Source: CAVTWD01 sp963738325 (GTDB lineage Bacteria > Actinomycetota > Acidimicrobiia > Acidimicrobiales > Ilumatobacteraceae). From it: DNA of 16,972 nucleotides. Every line of letters begins with the position of its first letter. The stretch's first letter is position 1. The stretch covers positions 1-16,972 of the forward strand of contig CAVTWD010000026.1 of the NCBI GenBank assembly GCA_963738325.1. Reading direction: 5' to 3'. This document shows positions 8,850-15,790 of the stretch, one piece after another. A program made the position numbers and the translations under genes. The notes beneath the pieces are model-generated. The model was not told the DNA's origin and searched no databases. It saw nothing but the letters and a program-made list of their open reading frames with translations.

Positions 8850-8955
8850 GCCGGAACCGCAGACTTCTACCGACACCACGGGTTCGTTCCCGTACCGGCC
8901 AACCCAGCCCGCTGGTCCAGAAGGTCAGCGACATCGCCGCGCGCTCAGCGCCTGA
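8850..8955 (+). pseudogene. C-terminal remnant of a GNAT-family N-acetyltransferase
   Basis: ADFYRHHGFVPVPANPAR, followed in the next frame by LVQKVSDIAA, matches the C-terminal end of GNAT acetyltransferases (A..FYR.hGF.pl..nP.rL). Restoring one base in the GCGCGC stretch near 8941 would give the family-like ending SDIAAALSA and stop at 8953-8955. The acetyl-CoA-binding core expected upstream is not found in the 75 nt before it, which run straight into the tRNA gene. So this is a truncated, frameshifted leftover abutting tRNA-Arg. The 268 nt after it (8956-9223) contain no recognisable gene, only an 8-bp GCCCCGAG/CTCGGGGC inverted repeat at 8971-9008. Confidence 0.55.
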
Positions 8956-9185
8956 CCCGCTCGCCACTTCGCCCCGAGCGACCCTCGCGGGTTGGATCGC
9001 CTCGGGGCTCACTTCAGACGGCCCGAAGACGGGGTGGACCGCCCCGCAGAAACCGCCGACGGACGCCACCCCTGGCGCCCTTCCACCGAGTTCGATCCTT
9101 GGTGGCGCGCCTGACCTGGGCGCTCGCTGTCGGGTGCGATCGCCTCTTGGCTGAGCGGCCGCATGGCTACCGGTAGCTCCGCCGG

Positions 9186-9202
9186 GTCCCGACCATCGGG
9201 AC
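9186..9202. repeat. Inverted repeat upstream of the PRC-barrel gene
   Basis: GTCCCGA-CCA-TCGGGAC, a 7-bp perfect inverted repeat with a 3-nt spacer, ends 10 nt before the GAGGAG ribosome site of the gene at 9224. It could be an operator or an mRNA hairpin. Confidence 0.45.
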
Positions 9203-9223
9203 GCCGGCCTCGAGGAGAACACG

Positions 9224-9389
9224 ATGAAGGGGCCTGCGAGTGGGCACGCTCAGCGATGTCGAATTCGATCCGGACTCGGGGCAGGTCACCAGCCTGGTGC
9301 TCGACGGGGAACGCCGCGTGCCGGCGAGCTCCCTGATCGGCATCGGCAGCTACGCACTGGTCGTCGCCGCCCCTCCTGACTCGACCTGA
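9224..9389 (+). CDS. Small PRC-barrel domain protein (one-base frameshift)
   Basis: After ATG 9224, with the strong GAGGAG ribosome site 6 nt upstream, the frame breaks at a GGGG run (9230-9233). Removing one G gives MKGLRVGTLSDVEFDPDSG followed by QVTSLVLDG, then RVPASSLIGIGSYALVV, about 54 residues to TGA 9387-9389. The V(G)TLSDVEFDPDSG..TSLVL pattern and the late GIGSYALVV strand are those of PRC-barrel domains, small beta-barrels found as ribosome-maturation or adaptor modules. A free-standing copy like this has no assigned role. In DNA as given, the downstream part stays open only from GTG 9240. It converges on the MetE-like gene, with 102 empty nt between. Confidence 0.6.
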
Positions 9390-9491
9390 TCTCCACAGGT
9401 CTCCGACTCGACAAACCCCAGCCGCGGGCGCACCGCCACCGGCATCTGGGGGCTCCCTGGCGATCGGCGCCGTGACCTGACGCGATCCGGA

Positions 9492-10541
9492 CTACCGGCG
9501 GTTGGCCGCGAGGATCTCCCGGTGCAGGTCGAGCAGCGCGGGGATGTCGTCCCGATCGGCCCGGGCCATGCCGCACTCCGTGCAGATCCCCCATTCGGAG
9601 GCAGGGAGGATCTCGTCGATGAGCCGCACCTGCTCCAGGGTGGTGCCGGGCTCCTGGTCGGCGGGGTGGTAGGGAACGAGGGCCAGGTAGATCTCGGTGG
9701 CGGGCGCGAGCGCAAGTCCACGCAAGGGCTCGAAGAAGTCCCGGTCCCGTCGGTCCTGGGGGACGGTGAAGGCGATCCAGCCCATCGGCCGAGCCGTCCG
9801 GGACGCCGTCGCGTTGGCGACCTGGACCTGGAGCTCCAGCGACTCGGGCTGCGTGAAGTGCTGGTGCTCGTAATCGCCGTAACAGAGGTGGAGTCCGGCC
9901 GGCACGTCGGCTGGGACGCGGTCGACACAGCGGACCAACCGCTCGACGATGCCCTCGAAGGTCTGCCCTTCCGTGGCTTCGAAGCCGCCCTCCAAGATCG
10001 CGAACTCCACCGCGACATCCCATTGCACCGCCACGTCGCCGTGGGGAACGACCGACAGCAACCGCTCCAGGTCGGCGAACAACGCCTTCTCGTAGGACGG
10101 TTCGAGCCCGTCCTGATCCTCCCGGAGGACCCAGCCGTTGATCGAGGCCAGCGGGGTCGGGTACTCGACCTGGAAGCGGGTCCCGACCGCGATGACGCCC
10201 TCATCACGAAGTCGGCAAAACGTCTCGAACGACTCGAGGTAGGCGTCGGCATACCCCAGGTTGGGCCACTCGACCGCGTCGGGCTCGACGCCACCGGCCA
10301 GGCGCACCTTGGGCATCTGCTCGTATCCCTCCGCCGGTTGATCCGCCAACCCGGCCTGCTCCAGCCCCGGCGTCTGCCAGAACTTCTCGAGCTGAAAGAA
10401 GATCCACTGCTGGCGGGGCCCCGTCTCGCCGTCGGGTATCCGCCCGACACCCACCGGCACACGCGCCGCGATCTCCCGCATGACGGTCTCGGCATCGGCC
10501 AAGTTCACTCCACCGTTGAAATGGACACGACTAGGCGGCAT
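9492..10541 (-). CDS. MetE-like (UROD/MetE superfamily) TIM-barrel protein of unknown function
   Basis: Intact 349-residue frame, ATG at 10541 with a strong GAGGAG ribosome site about 9 nt upstream. It resembles the C-terminal catalytic half of cobalamin-independent methionine synthase. HLCYGD at 218-223 corresponds to the MetE H-x-C zinc-ligand motif, and TECGMARADRDD (C323) to the last zinc-ligand cysteine near the C-terminus. Other family-like blocks are RIPDGETG (34-41), RFQVEYPTPLAS (122-133) and AVQWDVAVEF (171-180). It is much shorter than MetE (about 750 residues) and lacks the N-terminal domain, so it should not be called methionine synthase. A zinc-dependent methyl- or alkyl-transfer role is an inference from the ligands. 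It stands alone on its strand. Confidence 0.85.
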   Translation of the reverse strand: MPPSRVHFNGGVNLADAETVMREIAARVPVGVGRIPDGETGPRQQWIFFQLEKFWQTPGLEQAGLADQPAEGYEQMPKVRLAGGVEPDAVEWPNLGYADAYLESFETFCRLRDEGVIAVGTRFQVEYPTPLASINGWVLREDQDGLEPSYEKALFADLERLLSVVPHGDVAVQWDVAVEFAILEGGFEATEGQTFEGIVERLVRCVDRVPADVPAGLHLCYGDYEHQHFTQPESLELQVQVANATASRTARPMGWIAFTVPQDRRDRDFFEPLRGLALAPATEIYLALVPYHPADQEPGTTLEQVRLIDEILPASEWGICTECGMARADRDDIPALLDLHREILAANRR

Positions 10542-10678
10542 GTCGTCCCTCCTCGCTCAAACCCTCCACGACCACGGTAGACGGGCAGGCGCCACTCCTG
10601 CGGTGCGGTGCCGCGCCATCCGTGTCGTGCACCAGATGGCACCACCGGATCAACGTGTCGACGCTGACGCACTCCCCA

Positions 10679-10915
10679 TCAGTCGAGCGCCGCGATCAGC
10701 TCGTCGAGGGGTGGTCGGGCGTCGGGGCGGAGTGGGAGCGCCACGTAGCGGAGACGTCCGTCGCGTCCCACCACGGCGTCGGCGCCGAGCTGAAGGATGT
10801 CCTCGGTCGGTCGTTGCCAGCGGGCGCCTCGCCGCAGCAGCCGGGCGTAGAGCCGCAGCGTTCCTGCCGACCACACCTGCCGCAGGGTGCGGGCCCGTCG
10901 GTGGCGTCGAGCTCT
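10679..10915 (-). pseudogene. 5'-truncated peroxiredoxin-like (AhpC/TSA antioxidant type) gene
   Basis: The sequence from RRARTLRQVWSAGTLRLYARL through GARWQRPTEDILQLGADAVV to GRLRYVALPLRPDARPP and DELIAALD, stop at 10679-10681, matches the C-terminal third of peroxiredoxin-like AhpC/TSA antioxidant proteins (the thioredoxin-fold family that includes SelL). The N-terminal two-thirds with the redox-active Cys/Sec site should lie between about 10915 and 11060. No frame there gives it, and that interval instead matches a regulator on the other strand. Only 65 residues are open from an in-frame GTG at 10876. I read it as a remnant that is unlikely to be functional. Confidence 0.55.
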
Positions 10916-11045
10916 CCGATCTCGTGAACGTCGCCGGTCAGGTCGACGACATCGGCGTGTGCTGGCTCACGTCGACTCCCTGGTGCACAAGTCACTCGTG
11001 GTCGCCGAGCACCACGGAACAGCACCGGCCGCGATACGGTCAGCG
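10897..11045 (+). pseudogene. Fragment of an AfsR/LuxR-type ATPase regulator
   Basis: On the plus strand, GVELSDLVNVAGQVDDIGV followed, after a frame change near 10960, by VLAHVDSLVHKSLVVAEHHG and then RYG in a third frame resembles the segment after the NB-ARC/AAA ATPase of large actinobacterial regulators (F.GGfel..a..v.g..dd..vLdhldsLV.KSLv.ve..G.tRYgmLeTiRq). Such proteins exceed 700 residues. Only about 50 are left, with no helix-turn-helix or Walker motifs nearby. It is wedged between a Prx-like fragment and the end of the GrdB-like gene on the opposite strand. The match is from memory of the family pattern. Confidence 0.45.
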
Positions 11046-11058
11046 GCCGCCTCCGAGG

Positions 11059-12224
11059 TCACGACGTGGGCTGTCCGGTGGGGACGAGGGGGAACCAGGC
11101 CGGTCGTGGCGCCTCGGCGTCACGGATGATGCCGCGGGCCCTGCGCAGCAGAGCACCGGCTGGCGGTCGCGCGGTAGAACCACGACTCGGCCTGGCGGGC
11201 GGCCGGGACGTGGTCGGCGAGCGCGAGCGCGGCCTCTTCGTAGTAGGCACGGATGTCGAGCGCGGCCTGTCCGAGTCTGAGCGGCTTCGAGTCCGACGGC
11301 GTCCCACGCTTCGCCCCCGGCGATCCGCACGAAGACGCCGATCAGGTCGGCCACTCGGTCTGGGCCTCCCAGCCTGACCACATTGGTGATGCCGCTGGCA
11401 GCACGATGACGCTCGTAGGCCGGACGCAAGCCGAGCGCTTCGTCGACCGCCGGGGGCAGGGCGGGATCGTGGCGAGGCGGGAGCGTGCAGGCCAGCGGCT
11501 GGTCAGCGTCATCCACGATCGTTTCGTCGTAGTCGACCAGGACCGGAACATCGGTCCGCGGCAGCAGCCCGAATGCGGCAGCGAGCACTCGGTGCTGGAA
11601 CGGCGGATCCTGTGGTCGGCCGAGCGGGCGGCCGAGCGGGAACTCGCAGTGCAGCATGCGCGGTGGCCGCGACCGCTCGGCCTGACCGCGGACGAGGCTG
11701 ATTCCCACGGTCGCCAGACCGGCTGCTTCGAGGACATGGGCGAGCGCACTCACGGTGCGCGTGCAGAGCGGTCAAACAGGCGTGAACAAGACGACGTCGA
11801 CGCCGTCGTCCTTCAGGAGCTGGGCTGCGGCCGGCCCGGTGTCGAGCCTGAGTGTGGTCAAGGTGTGGTCAACCTGGGCGCCCATGAACGACACGTGTCG
11901 GGAAGCAACCGAACCGATCGTTCCGCGCTCGGCCAGCTCGGCCAGCCGCTCAACGGGGTAGACGACGTTCAGGTCGATGGCGATGCCGGTTCGATCGAAG
12001 TTGGGGGACGAGTGGGCCAACGTCAGATTGCGTTCGTCGTCATCGATCACGACGAACCCTTGGCCGAGCCCCCAGACAGCGTCACCGTCGGGTCGCAATC
12101 CAGCGGTCGTAACGATCGCCACCCGCGCCTCGCTGAGCGGTACCGCCCGGCTGCACGGGGTACCGGCGAAGTCGAACACCTGGACGTCCTCGACCCCGCG
12201 ACGCACCACCTCGTCGGAACTCAT
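11059..12224 (-). CDS. GrdB-like selenoprotein (glycine/betaine/sarcosine reductase protein B family)
   Basis: Starts at ATG 12224 (MSSDEVVRRGVEDVQVFDFA). Family-like blocks are ARVAIVTTAGL (33-43), SSPNFDRTGIAIDLNVVYPV (72-91) and GSVASRHVSFMGA (104-116). After LLKDDGVDVVLFTPV an in-frame TGA occupies codon 151 (11772-11774), and the same frame continues PLCTRTVSALAHVLEAAG, then LATVGISLVRG and EFPLGRPLGRPQDPPFQHRV. Clostridial GrdB has its selenocysteine in TSTUGTCTRC; here the motif is TPV-U-PLCTR, the same U-x-x-C-T-R. Two indels (near 11262 and 11165) split the C-terminus, which continues AALDIRAYYEEAALALADHV and AESWFYRATA to a stop at 11059. About 388 residues. The activity is unknown: no GrdA, GrdC/D or GrdE partner is present in this window, so a Sec-dependent redox or reductase role is only inferred. 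An alternative is a Cys codon misread as TGA. Confidence 0.75.
11744..11760 (-). promoter_or_regulatory. Candidate bacterial SECIS hairpin
   Basis: On the mRNA, GCGCAC-CGUGA-GUGCGC forms a perfect 6-bp GC-rich stem with a 5-nt loop having G at its second position. It begins 12 nt and its loop 18 nt after the UGA at 11774-11772. That placement, in-frame just downstream of the codon, and the early loop G are what SelB-dependent bacterial SECIS elements show. The stem is shorter than that of E. coli fdhF. Confidence 0.5.
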
Positions 12225-12453
12225 CGCCTGGCCAGGCTGGCGTCAGTTGCGGAGCGCAGAGGTCGGAGTGAGTGGTCGCAGCGATCGGGCATCCGGGCAA
12301 GATATTGCACCCGACGCGTGGCGCCTCAGCGGCGACGAGATCGCGCGACGCCAAGGCGGTGAGGCCGACATGCGGTTCGCGATCGACGAAGTCGTAGTGG
12401 CCGGCGCCTGGCCACACGTGAGCGGCTCCGTGGGAGAGGCGTCCAGCGCCGTG

Positions 12454-12760
12454 AGCGTCGGCGTCACCCGACTCACCCATGACGTAGCGGTTGACTCGGT
12501 AGGCGTCGGGGCCAGTCGGCCTCGACGGCCACTGCGTTGAAGCCCCTCTCCTCGATGAGCCGTTGCGTGATGCGGGCCCGCTCCCGCTAGAACCCGTGGC
12601 TGCCGTGCGAGGCCTCCCCGAGGAGCACGAACCGGCGGTCGCCGACCAGCTGCAGCAGCGCGTCGTAGTCACCCCTGGTGCCTCCGATCGGGATGGCACC
12701 TTCGAGCCCGGCCGCGTCCTGGCTGGGAGATCGTCGCCGCGCGGCGAGGCTGCCGGTCAC
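12454..12760 (-). pseudogene. Remnant of an erythromycin-esterase-like gene
   Basis: Begins with GTG 12760, overlapping the TGA of the universal stress gene (GTGA). MTGSLAARRRSPSQDAAG, then AIPIGGTRGDYDALLQLVGD and RRFVLLGEASHGSHGF lead to a TAG at 12587-12589 where the family has Tyr (HGFYRERARIT). The frame then continues RERARITQRLIEERGFNAVA and VEADWP, slips near 12510, and goes on DAYRVNRYVMG. This is the N-terminal quarter of the erythromycin esterase/succinoglycan biosynthesis-type family (about 430 residues). The rest is missing: 12225-12453 contains no matching sequence and nothing else I recognise. With a nonsense codon, a frameshift and a lost C-terminus, it is a pseudogene even if one defect is a sequence error. 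Confidence 0.7.
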
Positions 12761-13542
12761 GACGTCCTCGCCACGAGTACCGGGCAGCCGGCCAAGGCCA
12801 CGACCCCGATCGTCACGCTCCCGAGCGCGAAGCGGGCCGCGCCTGTACGGGCGTGGTCGCTCATCGCCACCAGACTGGCGCCCTGCGCATCGGCGAGGTC
12901 GGCCAGTGCGCCGGCCGGGTACGAGCTGCGAATGACGTTCGTGCGCGCACGCAGTCCTGCGGTCTCGAAGCGGCCGGCGATCTCGTCGAGCACCGCGTCG
13001 GGACGGGCCGCGTCCAGTGGATGGATCACGATGGCGACGTGCACCTCGAGGTCGAGCGCCTTGGCCCACTCGACCGCAATGGGCTCCACCGCGGGGGTGG
13101 TGGTCGATCCGTCGACACACATCAGCAGGTGCTGCAGTCCGTTCGGCCACGCTGCCTTGCAGTGCCGACCGACGAGGACGATGGGCTCGCAGGCCGTGGC
13201 CACGACCTCTTCGGCGACGCTCCCGAGCAACGCCCACCGCAGGCGGCCCCGCCCGTGGCTCGTCATGCAGACGGTGCGGCCAGGCGCAGACCTCCCCACC
13301 ATCTCGATCGCCTCTGCCGCGGGCCGGTCCTGGATCACGATGGTCTCCACCTCGACGTCGGTCACGCCGTCCGCGACCTGAGCGAGGTAATCGCTGGCGT
13401 CGGTCACGTCGCCGTCCCAGCGGGTGGTCATCAGGAGCAGCCGCCCACCGTGACCTTGTCGCGCGACGACGGTCGCGACCGGGACCGCTCGCTCGGCGAA
13501 CTCGGAGCCGTCGAGCGGCACGACGATCGTCTGTGGGAACAC
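12757..13542 (-). CDS. Tandem-domain universal stress protein
   Basis: Two UspA domains in one chain. The first begins FPQTIVVPLDGSEFAERAVPVA and ends with SHGRGRLRWALLGSVAEEVV followed by ACEPIVLV. The second starts HLLMCVDGSTTTPAVEPIAVEWA and ends LVAMSDHARTG..RFALGSVTIGVVALAGCPVLVARTS. The GxG...GS nucleotide-binding pattern is only partly kept (HGRGR-9-residue-GS) and weaker in the second half, so ATP binding is uncertain. GTG at 13542 starts directly before the first strand and is preferred; an in-frame TTG at 13584 would add 14 residues without homology. The stop overlaps the start of the esterase remnant. A GGGACCATTGGCAC box lies about 36 nt upstream. Confidence 0.88.
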   Translation of the reverse strand: MFPQTIVVPLDGSEFAERAVPVATVVARQGHGGRLLLMTTRWDGDVTDASDYLAQVADGVTDVEVETIVIQDRPAAEAIEMVGRSAPGRTVCMTSHGRGRLRWALLGSVAEEVVATACEPIVLVGRHCKAAWPNGLQHLLMCVDGSTTTPAVEPIAVEWAKALDLEVHVAIVIHPLDAARPDAVLDEIAGRFETAGLRARTNVIRSSYPAGALADLADAQGASLVAMSDHARTGAARFALGSVTIGVVALAGCPVLVARTS

Positions 13543-13577
13543 ACTGCCACGGTGGCACCCGCTCGGTGGCGCAGGTA

Positions 13578-13591
13578 GTGCCAATGGTCCC
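13578..13591 (-). promoter_or_regulatory. DevR/DosR-like box upstream of the universal stress gene
   Basis: GGGACCATTGGCAC on the minus strand, 36 nt before the GTG at 13542, is close to the mycobacterial DosR pattern GGGAC(C/T)WT.GGCCC. A related copy occurs at 14961-14974. Motif resemblance only. Confidence 0.35.
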
Positions 13592-13694
13592 TGGCGGTCG
13601 CGAACCCTAAGGCCCGTGGGCCCGGGGCCTCGCCGGTCCCGTGACGGGACGAGGGTCTCTTCCGAGGGCCCCGATGGAACAGTGCCGGCGATGG

Positions 13695-13716
13695 TCGTCG
13701 CGGCCGGCCGCGACGA
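13695..13716. terminator. 22-bp perfect palindrome after the baeRF-like gene
   Basis: TCGTCGCGGCC followed directly by its reverse complement, starting 7 nt past the stop codon at 13723. The very GC-rich stem without a T-run is a plausible actinobacterial terminator between the baeRF-like and universal stress genes. A second small stem, GTCCCG-TGA-CGGGAC, lies at 13636-13650. Confidence 0.5.
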
Positions 13717-13722
13717 TCTCGA

Positions 13723-14900
13723 TCAGTAGCGGGCCACGGCGGCCAGGGGCGCGTCGTCGGGCAGCTCGCCCGGCGACGCCGGGTACACCGTGGCGCCCTG
13801 ATCGAGGGCCGCCCCGATCGCGGCGCTGATGAGCTCGATGTCCTCAGGCTTGCGCTGCGCGTGGCCGGCCGCGGTCTCGGAGTGCCCCCAGACGAGACGG
13901 TCGGGCTCGACGAGCAGCGCGGCGACCCGGCCTTCGTGGCATGCCGCGAAGACGTCCGGGAGCAACGTCAGGGACTCGGCGACGGCATCGATGCGCTCGA
14001 CCAGCCTGCGCCGCGGAGCGTCGAGCAGGCCCGCGGCGACCGGCCACATCATGGCGTGCAGCTCGGCCGGGTCCAGCCGCTCAGGGTTGCCCGTGTCGAC
14101 GACAGCGTCGAGGTGCGGGTAGCGGTTCGCCTCCTTGTAGACGGCGAGCTCGTAGTCGACACCGGCGATCAGCAGCGGCGCCGTCTCGCCGTGGAGCACG
14201 CGTGCCAACGCCTGGTCCACGATCCGGAAGAACCGCAGCAGCTGCTGCTTGCGGAGGTCGCGCTCCGACGGTGACCCCTGGAGGACGCCGGTGATCTGGT
14301 CGACACCCTGCCGGCCCGCGCTGTGCACGCTCAGCTGGCGCTCATGGTGCTCGTACCACAGCGCGTCGGCGCTGCTGGCGGGCAGTCCGGGCACGGCCAC
14401 GTCGACCAGGCCGTCCCGTCCACCACGGAACAGGCGCACCCGGTGCTGGCTGATCGCCAGCACGAAGAAGCGGTCGCCGTTCGAGACGGCGGCCACGAGC
14501 GGCGTGATCACGAACCGGTCCGCGACCACGGACATGGGGGTCGGCTCGACGTCGAGCTGTAGCTGGGTGGCGTGTCCCGGTGCGCTGAAGAGACCGTACC
14601 CGCGGCTGCCGAGCGGCCATCTCTCTGCGACGAGCAGCGCCTCGGCCGCCTCGAGCAGGTCGTCGATCGCCGGCCGCCTCATGGTCGTGGTGGCCTCGAG
14701 CTGGTGCCGGGCGTCTCGGACCAGGTCCTTGAGCGTGAGACGGTCGGCGTCGATGCTCGGGTGCTTCGGATCGAGCGGGAGGTAGATGCTCACGCAGGGC
14801 CCTTCGGTCCACGTCGCGAGCTCGCGGAGGACGCGCGCGCGTCCAGTGTCTCCATCGTGGTCACGGTTGCCTCGTTCATGTCTGGGGGTCGGATGCTCAT
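13723..14900 (-). CDS. baeRF family 3-like protein (bacterial archaeo-eukaryotic release factor type), one frameshift
   Basis: Bacterial relative of the eRF1/aRF1 peptidyl-release factors, a family proposed to act on stalled ribosomes under stress. From the ATG at 14900 with GGAGG 7 nt upstream it reads MSIRPPDMNEATVTTMETLDAR. An indel in the (CG)n run at 14832-14841 follows, then VLRELATWTEGPCVSIYLPLD and the body: GYGLFSAPG, VVADRFVITPLVAAVSNGDR, FFVLAISQHRVRLFRGGRDG, LLRFFRIVDQALARVLHGE, APLLIAGVDYELAVYKEANRY, ending DDAPLAAVARY. The CVSIYLP start, ISQ.RVRLF strand and LIAGVDYELAVYKEANRYPHL are family 3 hallmarks. The clean frame alone spans 13723-14793. M. tuberculosis Rv2629, another baeRF-type protein, sits beside universal stress genes in the hypoxia regulon, as this gene does here. 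Confidence 0.78.
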
Positions 14901-14960
14901 GGCTCCACCTCCAGGATGACGATCACCCGCGTCGCCGACCAGGGCTGAAGGTCCTGCCTC

Positions 14961-14974
14961 GGGACCATCGGCGG
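14961..14974 (+). promoter_or_regulatory. DevR/DosR-like box between baeRF and DUF1326 genes
   Basis: GGGACCATCGGCGG shares GGGACCATYGGC with the box at 13578. It lies 61 nt upstream of the baeRF start (opposite strand) and 210 nt upstream of DUF1326. Next to it, at 14980-14993, GTGCGATCGATCAC is a near-palindrome resembling a CRP/FNR-type site. Both are resemblance only. Confidence 0.3.
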
Positions 14975-15116
14975 TCCTACGTGCGATCGATCACAGTGCT
15001 CCCCACTGCGACCGTATCGTCGGGGCTACCTCGTGGTCGGCCTCGCCCTGGCGCTGATGCTCGCCCTCGGCATCCGTGTCGTGTCGAGCCACGACCGACG
15101 AGGGGGGCGAACCTCG

Positions 15117-15145
15117 TTGACGCCGGCCGCAGCCAGGCTCACACT
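15117..15145 (+). promoter_or_regulatory. Possible promoter of the DUF1326-DUF2182 operon
   Basis: TTGACG, a 17-nt spacer and CACACT (15140-15145) give a reasonable -35/-10 pair, about 24 nt before the GGGAGGGG ribosome site. The -10 is only a partial match. Confidence 0.35.
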
Positions 15146-15183
15146 TCATGTGGTCTTCATTTGATCTTGGGAGGGGTTCGGCC

Positions 15184-15786
15184 ATGGCGTGGAGCCTCAA
15201 AGGCAGCTATGTCGAGACGTGCTCGTGCGAGTTGATGTGTCCGTGCAACCTGTCGTTCGATCACGGTGCCACCTACGACTTCTGCCGGGTCACGCTGGCG
15301 TTCAACATCCGTGAGGGCAACGTCGAGGGCACCGACATCAGCGGGCTGCGAGTCGCCGCCATCGCGGACACTCCAAAGGTCATGACCGAGGGCAACTGGC
15401 GCCTCGGGCTGTTCATCGACGAGCGGGCGAGCGATGAGCAGTTCGACAAGCTGACGAAGGTCTTCGCCGGCCAGCTCGGTGGACCGATGGCGGCCCTGGC
15501 CCCGTTGGTGGGGGAGGTGCTCGGTGTCGAGCGCGCCGCCATCGACATCGACGACGAGGGCCTCCTGCACCGCGTCCGCGTCGGCGATGCCATCGACTTC
15601 GAGATCCAGGACATCGTTCCCTTCGGCATCGAGACGGGTGAGCCAGTCCGGTTCAACGGGATGTTCCATCCCGTCGGTTCGGACCTCACGATGGCGGAGG
15701 CGAGACGCTCACGCATCAACGCCTTCGGCATCGCCTACGAGGGCAAGACGGGGCTCTCGAAGTCCGAGTTCTCCTGGGCCGCCTGA
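15184..15786 (+). CDS. DUF1326 domain protein
   Basis: Intact 200-residue frame; ATG 15184 with the strong GGGAGGGG ribosome site (15169-15176). The N-terminus GSYVETCSCELMCPCNLSFD carries the DUF1326 cysteine cluster C13, C15, C19, C21 (CSCxxxCPC), which looks like a metal- or redox-active site. GNWRLGLFIDERASDEQ, then KVFAGQLGGPMAALAPL and the PVRFNGMFHPVGSDLTMAEA end are further family blocks. No signal peptide or membrane segment, so cytoplasmic. The function is unknown. DUF1326 genes are commonly next to DUF2182 genes, as here, 4 nt apart, which suggests the two work together, perhaps in metal handling (inference). The last residues are KSEFSWAA. Confidence 0.88.
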   Translation: MAWSLKGSYVETCSCELMCPCNLSFDHGATYDFCRVTLAFNIREGNVEGTDISGLRVAAIADTPKVMTEGNWRLGLFIDERASDEQFDKLTKVFAGQLGGPMAALAPLVGEVLGVERAAIDIDDEGLLHRVRVGDAIDFEIQDIVPFGIETGEPVRFNGMFHPVGSDLTMAEARRSRINAFGIAYEGKTGLSKSEFSWAA

Positions 15787-15790
15787 CGGC

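Noticed and set aside
10915..11059. In-frame TGA upstream of the Prx-like fragment as a second selenocysteine site
   Set aside because: The codons around that TGA do not resemble a peroxiredoxin active site, and the interval matches a plus-strand regulator better.
12587..12589. TAG in the esterase remnant as pyrrolysine
   Set aside because: The position is Tyr in the family, the gene also has a frameshift and lacks its C-terminus, and pyrrolysine is not expected here; a substitution or decay is simpler.
13636..13650. GTCCCG-TGA-CGGGAC as a DosR palindrome
   Set aside because: The arms are in the inverse orientation (GTCCC...GGGAC) to the DosR consensus (GGGAC...GTCCC).
15033..15164. 43-codon plus-strand frame with one hydrophobic segment (GTG 15033)
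   Set aside because: No ribosome site, no recognised family, and it overlaps the likely DUF1326 promoter.
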